From positions 19,569,366 to 19,633,365 of the forward strand of contig NC_088777.1 of assembly GCF_954871325.1 (NCBI RefSeq): DNA of 64,000 nt, in the 5' to 3' direction. The DNA comes from Gordionus sp. m RMFG-2023. Taxonomy: Eukaryota; Nematomorpha; Gordioida; Chordodea; Parachordodidae. This document shows positions 26,001-38,000 of the stretch, one piece after another. The position numbers were made by a program, and so were the translations under genes. Position 1 is the first letter of the stretch. Every line of letters begins with the position of its first letter. Below the pieces are notes generated by a model. The model was not told the origin of the DNA. It saw only the letters and a program-made list of their open reading frames with translations, and made no database searches.

Positions 26001-29000
26001 CTTATCCTATCTCCTATTTGATTGGTTAATATAAAAATTACGCGAAAATCGTTATATATTTGCAATCGCCTTTATTTTTATTTAATTAACTATCTATCTT
26101 TTACATGCCCTTTTCAATCGTTATAAATGATAGATTTTTACCTTGACATTTTGAGCTATAAAATCACAAATATTTATTTCAATTTAATGATTATATATAT
26201 ATAGATTGTCTTTATAAGTTTGATGATTAATATAAAGATATAAATTGAATCTACTAAAAATAAGGTCTGAGGCATATCTCTGAATATGTTAAACTCCTAC
26301 GACATATAAAATAATATGATTTTCTTTGTAGATCTACTGTGTTTAATACATTAAGTAGTTCTATAATTAGCATCATCTATATAACTAATCATATTCTAGG
26401 CTGGGTTTATCTTAATGTAATTACTTTTGAAAAATAACTTTAATGTTGATGACTTGAATTACCAAATTAAAATTATAAGATACGCAATTTTGTTTGAACT
26501 TCAAATGTTAATTCAAAACAATATAATTATAGTAAAAAATTTAATGGAGGTTAGGATATGGCGGAACATCGAAAAATCTACATACAATAATATTTTTTTG
26601 GATTGGATGGTATCAATTATTTTCTTTTCTATATAATGTCTCAATCATAATCAGACACCCATCTTAGTTTATAATTTTATAATTAGTCCAAATCCCTGTC
26701 AGAAAAGCTTAGCTGCTTTTCCCCGAAATTCGGCATTTTAAGAAAAATTTTAATATAGGGCCCTATTCGAGAAAATATTTAAAAAAATTCAGACCATGTC
26801 TGATGACAATATCCTTTTATTTTTACTTGCCATCATTTTTTTAACCTTGATTTTTACCTATTAATACTTTTAAGGATATACAACAATATGATTTAAAGTA
26901 AAAAATTCTCAACAAGGAATCGATTTTATTCAAATCTATAATAAAATTAGCATATCACTTGAACGCAATATAATGAATTTAAAACAAGGAGGAATTGAAG
27001 AAAAATTTATATTATATTCAATGAACCAACTTATACATTTGTTCTTGATGTCGTAGTTATGTATAACGGTTCAGTTTCCTTCCTGTTTTTAGTTTAAATC
27101 TTAAAACGGTATAGTTCTTGAACAAATTTATATCGGTTAGTTCAAATTTAGAAATTAATCTGTTTTTATCACCATTCGATACTTTAAATTAGCCTTGTAT
27201 GTCATATTGGGATATGGAATCTATGTGGATTCAGAATTTCTCAATTTTAAATAATTTAAGAGGGCTTCCATAGAATAACATATATTTTTTTAATAAATTT
27301 ACCTATAATATTCTAAAAAAATGATTTAAAAAATAAAAATGAAACTAAAAGAAATAAGTTAATTTTTTATTTTATTACATAGCATTGAGATCTGTAAAGG
27401 CTGGCTCGTTTCGACCAGGTAAGAATATTTTTGCACAAGTTGCATTCCACGGGCTGTTAAAATTTTACGGATGGTGAGGCCTGGCTTGTTAAAATTTAAA
27501 AAAAAAGTCCGCGCCGCCCCTTTAATTTTTTTTGTGCGAATCTTCCTGCCATCATATTTTTAATATATATGTCTAGTTTTTCCTTAGTCTCAATTAAGGC
27601 CCATATATTTCTCCTCTATGGCTATACATTTCTTTTTACAACAATTGTTTTCAGAGACCTGCAGGCCCGGACCCCTGGTACCAGGTCCGGGCCGTATTTT
27701 AAATTTTTAAAATATACCCGGGCCGGGTCTGAAAAATTTTTTTGCCGTATTTTTAAAAAAATTTTATTCAACATGAATTATTATATTCGTCAATTAGATA
27801 TGGTTATAATGATTATATATAGTTATCATTCAGGCTTGTTAACCGATCTTTTTAAAACGATCGAATCCCGATCACGATCTTTTCAAAAAAAGAGGATCGA
27901 AATCCAGGATCGACCTTTTTTTAGTCTTTTTTTCTATTTAAATTTCTGAAGGAAATTTCTGACAGGTGCAAAATTAACTAATATATGTTATAAATTTATT
28001 GTAATTGAATAGTAATATAATATTACCGATGCAAAATTAACTAATATAAAAATAAATTAAATATGGTAGAAATTTATTGTAATTGAATAATAAATATAAA
28101 TTAAAATTAGCTTTTAATAATAAAATTTTTTCTAAATTATCATCATTTAAACATCCGCGTCTTTCATTTAGAACATGATTAGCTTTACTAAACAAGCGCC
28201 TACAGGAGCGCTTGATGGCAAAGGTGTATTATAATCAATAAATATTTTTTTAAAATTAATATAAGTATTAAAAATATTCATGGAATCATCATTTGAATAA
28301 AATTTTTTTTTAACGGAACAAGCATTTTGTACAGTATTTTTCCCCAAAAAAGCATCAATGTCATCCATACATTCATTTGAGGTATCCGCATATGGTTGTT
28401 CCTGTATATTTTCCAAATGGGCAACTAATCTTTCTTTTACCATCATATTTTGTGGCAGATTAATATAAGGCCAATTAAGTTTAAATTTAGGGTGAATCAT
28501 GGCTGCCAAAATGTTACTGTCTTCATACAGTGAAGGAAATCTATATTATGAAATGATAATTAATATATTATTAAATAAGTGTTCATTTTATTCATATAAA
28601 TCAGATCAAGTATCTGCAAAACTTAACCCTTTTAAATTTTACAGTCAAGTCTGGCACATCATCTGTATGGTATTTATTTATATTTGGGTCATATCATAAA
28701 TATTGATTAAATGTAAACTTAATACTTAATATACAAAGGAATTAACATTGTAATTTATTTACAAAGAATATTAATCAAAATATTAGCTTAAAATTCAAAT
28801 AATCTAATAAAATCAAATAATCTAATAAATTTTTAATGTCTTCAAAGGCCCATTAATATGTTAATAGATATCAGAGGTTTAGTAGAACTGGCCTGTTAAA
28901 AATATTTTACTAAATTTGCCAGATCTTTGCAATTTTTTAATATATTTTGCAGATATCTTATAATATAAAATAATTGCATAAAAAAATATTACCTTTTATC

Positions 29001-32000
29001 AATACCTCTAAGAACACTATCTACAAGGGGCTGACAATACCGCGTTAATTTATCTATCAATATCGATAGAACGGGAGTTAGATATCCCTTCTCCATATTA
29101 TCCTCCCGTTCCAAGATTTTTAACGAGATCGCCAAAGGTTCCATAACCTATAAAATTTAAATTTATTTAGAGAATATCATTGTATTACTGTTGCACACTC
29201 TTTAACAAAAAAACATTCCTCTTGCCTAAACATTGCAAATCCAATTTGATCACATACTTGTTCTACTTATGAAAACTTTTCAGAAAGCATCTTATCTATT
29301 AATTTCATGGATTGATAATAAGAATTCCATCATGTCTTGTTGGGAGCTATTAAATATCTTCCCAATTTCTCCAATAAAATATCCGCCATTTCTGACGACA
29401 TATTTTGTTTATTAACTAAAGCAAAACATTTTGCAAAAGTGGATCTAGATATTCGTTTATAATTGAGATCACTATCTGCCATCTCCGCATCTGTTGTTGC
29501 AATAAGGTTAAGATTATGGCAACAACAACGTTGATGTTTTGGTAGGAGGAATAATTGGGTCATCAACGGATAATATGTCATCCAAATTTATCAATTCCAT
29601 ATCCTCATACCTTCTTCATTTTCTCCAAAAACTCTAGAAAAAATAAATTTATTAAAATATTTTTTGCCAAATATAAATATTACTTAAATGTCTTGACAAA
29701 GTTGGTTCCATTGTCAGTCACCATCTTCACCACCTTATTATGAATTTTATAGAACTTGTGGATACCCATGATTTCGTTGGCCAAAACATCATATGTTTGC
29801 CTCCCAATTATCCTCCTCAGTGCCAAAGCGGCTGACCTTCTCTTGAGGGTTAAAGGATCCAGCCAATGTGCAGTAAGTCCAATAAAAGCCCTAATAAAAT
29901 AAACATTATAAAATTCATATAAATATAATATACCTTCGATGACCACTCCAACAATCAGCAGTGGTGCATACATAAGAAACTTCAGACAAATCTCTTATAA
30001 AATTTGTCGTCATATAAGAGAAGGAAGTAGATATCCTGTTGCCCAGTGTTTGGCGACAAATAATTTTTGTCGCAATAAAAAAATTTTTAATCATTTTTTC
30101 AAATGAAGGATCATCAACCAGAGACAATGGTTGGAAGGTGTCAATAATAAAATCCATGATAACCTTGTCTGCTGTTTTTTGCGATACAGCTGGAATGTTT
30201 AGATTGTTAAAATTTAATTTAGATTGTCTGGATTTGCAACCAGAACTAATTTGGTTTTGCAGTGATATATTTTTTTGTGTAGAGAATTCGTTGAGGTGTT
30301 TGGTAATCTCATTTTTAAATTCACTGTTTTTTCTTTATAAAAGAAAAAAATAGTATGTAACAAAGTTGGATGAAAATAACTTCTCCTGAATCAAATTTCA
30401 TTTTTAAAATTTTATATGGAAATTTAAAGTTAAAAAAAACAATGTACAAGCTGAATGTAAAACCTATATAAACAAAAAAATGATAAAGGGTTCAACACAA
30501 ATTTTGTTAAACATATTAAAGTATATTATTTAATTTATATATGGTTAAAAAAGGTTCATATAGGTTATTTTAAATTTTAAGTTTACAATATTGTCTTTGT
30601 CTATCATTATTAAAAGTTGCCCAAGATGATATGGGCTAAAGATTTTGATAAAATATTTTCCTATATATGAATATAATTAGCCTTTTTGACATTTAAGAAC
30701 TATGGATTAAGGGTTCAACAAATTGTTAAACATATTAAAGTATGTTTTATTAGTGGTTAAAAGGGGGTAGGTTATCTTGAAAATTTAAGTTTACAATATT
30801 GTCTATCATTATTAAAAGTTGCCCAAGATGATATGGGCCAAAGATTTTGATAAAGTATTTTCCTATTATTAATATAATGAGGCTTTTTGGCATTTAAGAA
30901 CTTATGGATTGAGTCAAATGATACAAAAAATACTTTCAATTCAAAATATATTATTTAAAAAAGCCCTAAAAATGTTGTCAAGAGGATTATATAATCAAGC
31001 TCAAACTGAAACTATAATACTAATTGATTAGATTTAACATATTATAATAAAGAAATAATAGAATAGATATTTATTTTTCTTTTGGTGAAACATTGCTAAG
31101 TTCAATACAAATAACATTGAACTGGATGTTTTAATTATATTAAAGAAAGTCAAAATACATTATAAAGGCTTAATTATTAGTTATTACACTTCCATTTATT
31201 ATAAATACTCTTCTTTTGAAAATTAAACTAATATAATAGTAATATTAAAAAATAAATGCCTAATTATTATATATAAATAACAAAACCAAGATTAACTCTT
31301 CATCAAATATTTTATTAATTATACTGTATCTAATAATTCATTTTTTTATAAAGAATCTGTATCTAGATTCTATTTCTGTAGGATCTGCTCAACTCAGGAA
31401 TGTAATAAATTAAATTTAAACATGTTGACATTAGGATTATCAAATAAAAAAAATTTAAAAGAATTACTTGTAAATGTCTCTTTAAGTTCGAGGATGATAT
31501 TTTGGAAGATGATATTATCTTCTTACAGAGACGGCATTTGGTGCTGATCATATTATAAGAGTTGCTTTCATCCATTTCACATAAAGTAAAATACTTACGT
31601 AATTTCAAAAATGGTAAAAGATTCTCATTCTCACTTATATCTGCTGTTACATCAATAGTAGAAGCAATAGAATCTTCTAAATCTAAAATGGACATTTACA
31701 TTTACCTATTAAAATAAATATTAATATATTATTATAAATTTATATTAAATAACTTGTAAGAGCTCTAAATCTCGTAAAATTTAGGAAATGAATAAATATA
31801 TCTATTAAATAAATGGTGGAATGGAAGTTGATAAAATATGAAGATAGATATTTTTTTAAAAAATAATATTTTAATTTAATTTTCAAAATTTTTATTTTAT
31901 TTATTGTTTTTAAGTAAAAAATTAATTTTTAAAAAGATCGGGATCGAATTTTAAACAAAAAGATCTCGATCCTCAATTTAAGTCAGAATCATAAATCTCG

Positions 32001-35000
32001 TAAAATTGACAAATTTGCGATCGAATCCAGGATCGTCGATCTTTTGATTCGATCTTTTAACAACTCTGTTATCATTAATATAATGTTTGGTGAAAGTTAA
32101 TACTAGCTAATACTCATAGTAAATATTACATAATAAAATTATAGTTTTCTGGTTTTAGGTCGAAAAAATGTACCAAAACCAAAAGGTCGACCAAATCCAT
32201 CGACCCGATCACCAACTTATATTATTTTATTGTGAACTGAATGTTAATATTTTGTTCAAATATATTTTTATGCATAGAGGACGAATATTTCAATATTAAC
32301 AGAAATATTCATATATATTTTTTAATATTAGATTCCTTTTTTAAAAATGGTTCCTTTATATTACATTATTGTGAACACTGAATATTAATATTTCGCTCAA
32401 TTATATTTTTATGCATAGAGGACGAATATTTCAATATTTACATAGTATTAGATTCCTTTTTTAAAAATGGTTCCTTTCATTGACCTTAACATGGACCGGA
32501 GCACCTACTTCAAACCATATTATATTATTGTGAATATTTTACCCAATCATATTTTTATGCATAGAGGACGAAATATTAACAGAAAAATAATCATATATTT
32601 ACTGTTGTTAATTTGCTTGGTCGAAACAGCTTATTTAAAATAAATTAAAATATTTTCAGACTCAGAGGTAAAGGAGGTTGTTACTAGTGCCTACAAATAG
32701 GTATAACTGAGATCGCGTTTTAATAAATTGCAATGGGCTCAGGCCAAAAAAAATTGAATTTGCAGAGCTCCCTTGGGTAGAGTAAACATTTTTTTTTATT
32801 CACAGTTAGTGCGTATTTGTGGCGAAGTATACAAAAATGGAATTTTTATAATGAAAACTAAGAAAAAATAAATCTCATTTACTAATCTTATTATTATTCT
32901 AATTATAAATTAAAACTATTATAAATTCTACATAAAAATTTAAATATTTGTTAAAATTGCGGTTGGTAGGAGTATATTTGACCTAACAATTTTTTCTCTT
33001 TCAGACTATGTTAAATTGTCATATATAATTATTAGTTTATAGTTACTTAACCATCTTCAAAACTATTGTGGGGTTTATACTTTATTGGATACCTATTTTA
33101 ACTTTACAAAAATATTTTCAGTTTTAATATTGAGCGTTTAAAGCTTAAAATTCAAGCATTATAGATTTATAATACTTGACCAAGAAATTATGGTGTGAAC
33201 TGTGAAGAAGTACAACGAGTATAAAAATATTTATTTTTAAAATTTGAATTAAATAAATATATATTAATAGAAAATACAATAAAATAATTATTTAATATTT
33301 TCATTTTTCGCAATATCAGAAACTGTACACTACCTATCACTACCATTACCAAAAAAATTTTTGAAATGAAAATTGATACTTACTATATTTTTATTGAGAG
33401 CAGCGTCACTATGAAGAGAGAGGGGGGGGGGGTATTTTTCGGAATAAAAAAAATTATTTTAGGGAAAAATAGTTAAGTTCATTAATTATTATTTTTTTTA
33501 GTTATTTATTAATATAGAAAATATAAAATTTTTTTTATCAAAACATTAATAACTTTATTATTATCAGAGACCTGCAGGGCCGGGCCGTATTTTAAATTTT
33601 TAAAATATACCTGGGCCGGGCCTGAAATTTGAAAATTTTTTTAAAAAATACCCGGGCCGGGCCGTATTTTTTTTAAAAATTTATACAACATAGTCAATTA
33701 GATATGGTTTTAATGATTTTATATATAGTTATAATGTTCGGTGAAAGTTAACACTAGCTAACACTCATAGTTTCTCTTACTTAATCTAATATATATAATC
33801 TCCATAATCATATCTAATCTAATATATTTAATCTCCATAATCATATCTAATCTAATATATTTAATCTCCATAATCATAACACGATCGTTTTCGTATCTCC
33901 CTAATGTATTTTAAATTTAAGGAGACTATATAGTGTAATGTTAATTTTTTGCTCTCTACGAGAATCGAACCCGAGCCTCCCGTTTCAAAGGCATATGCTT
34001 TACCGCATGCACCAACTTGAATATAAATAAATTTAAAATATTAATTATATATATATTAAAGTTTCACGCATGCACCAACTTGAATATAATATAATTTAAA
34101 ATATTAATTATATAGATGTTGAAGGGTAATTATTTAGTTTGTGTGTATGGTATTAAATATACTTTATTAATAAATTTTATATAAATATTAAAATTTAAGA
34201 GTAAAAGAGGTAAAGTTGTTGTAATGTATACTGTGAGCATGTATTAGAAATATCAAAATTTAAAATGTGATGGAAATCATATTGGATAAAATTTAAAATA
34301 GAGGTGCTTTAAGATTTTTGAATTTTAAATGGGCTAGACATTGGCCTGAAAATTTTTTTCATTTATACTAAACAACTTAAAAAGTTACCTTACATTTATC
34401 AATCATATCTTCGTCCATAACAAAAACATAGATACTTCTAAACCAGAGTTGTTAAGGAGTGCTCTTAGAGCGCTGCTACACTTTTTCAAAAACATCTGGA
34501 GTGCCCCTCCTTTTAAAAATCAGGAGCGGAAGCGGGAATTAGCCACTTTTAGGGCTAGTGGATGAGCGCCGCTCCACCAAATTTAATGTATATATTAAAT
34601 TATTTTTTAAATATGAATAAATCTATTTATTTAAAATTCAACAAAAATGAAATTTTATTTTATTTAAATTTATGCATATCAAATGTTGATCCGAGTTTTA
34701 TATTGGTTTTTCATTTAATCAGTTAAAATATTTAACATCAAATTTTTCTTTCTTTTTATAATTGAAAATTTATTGGAAAATCTTGTAAGTCATATTAATA
34801 TTCATTTTAAAGATATATGATAAAAAATAGTTTTTGATATTATTGATAAGAAATCGAAATAAAAAATAAATTATCTATTTAAATAACTTTATTGCAGATT
34901 TTCAAATGTTTATAATGATGAAAATATCATTGCTGCTATTATCTATCCTTCATTATTAAATTGGGAATGGATAAAATGTGCACAAAATATGGAACTAAAG

Positions 35001-38000
35001 TACAAATTAATAAAATTTTTAAGAAAACAAATTCCTGGTGCAAAAATAGCTACTAGTTCACGGGACCCTGCAATGATTTGGAAGATTTTTTTGGATTCCA
35101 TGTAATTGATCATCAGGAAGATAATATATTAGACAAATATTTTTTAAATAATATCAAAATTACTATTTTTGATAAATTTCCTGAATTAAAAAATATCTTA
35201 CAAGACCCCGCTTCCCTCTAGTGCTTCTATGGAGTGCCTATTTAGTGTTGCAAAACAGGTCTTAGGGGAGAGGCGTGGATGTTTATTAGATTCTAATTTA
35301 GAAAATTTATTACTAATAAAAGGTTATCAATATTTTGATAGATCTTTAATATAAATAAAGCTTTTTTATAAAAAAATATATGATTTTGTTTCGTATACCT
35401 TCTAAAAAATGAAAATCAAAAGAGCGGTTATGGAGTGGCACTCCATTACTTGGAGCGGGAGCTAGCTACTTTCAAAAAGGAGCGTTAACAACTCTGATTT
35501 TACGTATTTAAAAATACTTTTTATGTTTGAAATGATGCTTTTCTAGGTAAAATACTGTATAACATGAAATAAGAAATAACTAGTACTGTAAACGTTACTT
35601 CAAAAAAGAAACTCGTTACGTCAAAAAGGAACCCGTTACCATTACTCGTTATCTTTTGAAAAAGGAACGCGCGTTACTTGCTATTTAAAAAGTAACTGGT
35701 TTCTCGTTACTTGAAAAATTAAATATTATATATAAAAATTTCCTATATATAATATAAATAAATATATTATAAGATAGAATATTTTTATAATAATTTTTAT
35801 TTATTTTAACAACAATTGATTTTCAAAATTTTGATCAGATAAACAAGAGAGCGCTAACACATCTTTCGCAGTACTAAACACACGTTCAACTGGCGCGAAG
35901 TATGGGAGAGTTCTATTATATTTAATATATAATAATTTTAAATGGGGAAATTCATTAAAAATTAAAGAATAATCCTTATTTTGAAAAAAGCATAATAGAC
36001 CATCTTTAAAAGAATCTTTATTTAGATCTTCATCAAATTTTTAAATCTTTATTAGAAAATTATCTGATATGTTTGTTGTTTTTTAAAGAAATCAAAGTCT
36101 ATTTTTCTTTATCAAGATATTTTATCAAACGGGAAATAAGTTCAAGCTTTCTACCTTCATTGACCAATAAATTTATCCAGGGCTAATCTAATTTAAGTAG
36201 CAGGTAAATTATTGTAGATAGTATATTCATCTTTATATTCGAATCTATTGAAAATATAGTCAAAATATAAATTGTAAAAATATTTCAACTGCATACCTTT
36301 TATCTATATCTTGCAGGATTTCCTGAATAAGTGTCTTAAAAATTTGAAATCATTTAAAGTAATTTTTTAAGTTTTAATATTATAATAGTTTTCGTGGGAG
36401 TGAAATATCCCAAGTGTTCTAAAATTGAAAGAGCCGTAACAACAGGTTCCATTATAAAATCATATATGCATATCATATTTTTTAATTAATACTACAATAT
36501 ATATTTGAACAACTTATCATTATCTGAAAATTTCTGCAATTCGGATTTATCACAAGATTGTCATATTGGTTATTCTCCTTAATAAGTCTATTAATTTAAG
36601 GAGTTATAAAAGAGTTCCATCTTGTTATAAGTTTAATTAGATATTTTCTTATTTTTCCTTAAAAATGGCTACACAGCTTCGAGACTGCCTATTTTTATTC
36701 CACAATTGAGGAAATATTTTAGGTGGGACACATTTTTACAATATGTAGACTTGGTACCCTTAATTTTTTTATTGGTGTAAAAAATGTTTCATTATGGGGG
36801 TCAGGGCAAGTTAAATCATATTCATCTGAAGAAATATGTACAATTACATAATATTCTTTATAAAATAAATTATAATTATAATATTAGAAAATAAGAATAT
36901 AAATTAACATATATTGATTATAATAATTAGATTAACATTCTTGACTGAAAATTTAACAACGAAGATTTAAAATAAAAATGAAGGAATTTGGTGATTGATT
37001 TAAAAACTCGGCTTAAATTATTTAAATAAAATATGTTTTATATTTTTTAAGAAAAAATTTAAAATAACGAATAATGTTTTGCGTTACCATTACTCGTTAC
37101 CTCTAGAAGAAGGTAGCAAATGACGTCCTTTTCATCAAAAAAGGTAACGCCGTTAGATACGACGTACTTTTTGACGTTACTTTACAGCACTAGAAATAAT
37201 AAATTGAGTAATTACCAAATGCAAATAGAAATTATTATTTATTCTTTTAATAATTTATAGTGGTATTCATTTAAAAAAAAATTAATATAATTTCAAAAAT
37301 TGAACCGATTTAACTCTGTTCGATTTTCTCCTTTTGAGACTTTATTATAACATTTTGCTTATGAAGTTAAAAATCAGGGCTGAGAATCCTAAACACGAAC
37401 CCTCGAGATTTGACTAAACTTAATCTCGAACCATTTTCAAAAGTGTGGGCTAAGGATTCAAGAGATTTTTTTTCTATTTATTTTCACATAACTCTTTTTC
37501 GTGGATATTTTTATCTTTTACATAAAAAATTTTTAATTTAATTTTTACCACCATTATTTTGTAAAATTTTATATCATATAATAATATTATTTTTTTCAGA
37601 ATATTTATTGTTCTTATTTAGATTATTTTTTGAAAAAGTAATGTTTTGAACGCGTTCGTGAACGGAGTTCGTTTTTTGGAAAAAATGGTGTACGACATTC
37701 CTTTAATTTTTGAACTCGGAACGTGAACGCGTTCCTTTTTTTGACTGACCGTTCGTTTTTTACGTTCGTTCAATTTTAGAAAATCTTATCATTATTTTGA
37801 AAAAAAAATTTATTAATATTAATCAAATTTTTTAAGAAAAAAGAGTTATTTTATAATCAACTGTTTCCTTTATCACATTTGAATTTTTTTAACCAGCCAC
37901 TATTTCTGTTCTATATAGTGCTGTAAACATTTTTAAAAAAATCGAACGCGTTCAACGTTCATTGACAAAAATCGAACGCGTTCACGTTCAAATTCAAAAA

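Larger units (their letters stand above)
27831..32068 (-). mobile_element. 4.2-kb autonomous-type hAT transposon with GATC subterminal repeats
   Basis: Terminal repeats are caggcttgttaa (left) and, inverted, cagagttgttaa (right). The 8-bp target duplication ttatcatt is perfect (27823-27830 and 32069-32076). Both subterminal regions are packed with GATC words (about 27845-27915 and 31935-32057). The - strand carries a multi-exon transposase. The target is a GGCCCGG-type repeat whose unfilled paralogue at 33565-33770 shows the empty site. Moderately young: both duplications are intact, but the coding region is damaged. Confidence 0.9.

Noticed and set aside
27569-27949. 126-codon frame
   Set aside because: It runs across the junction of a GGCCCGG relic and the 4.2-kb hAT end; composition is set by the repeats.
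33953-34020. Functional tRNA-Phe
   Set aside because: The acceptor stem does not pair and the anticodon stem is weak; treated as a tRNA-derived repeat instead.
34428-35504. 8-bp target duplication for GAGCGG hAT copy 1
   Set aside because: ttctaaac and attttacg do not match, so none is claimed.
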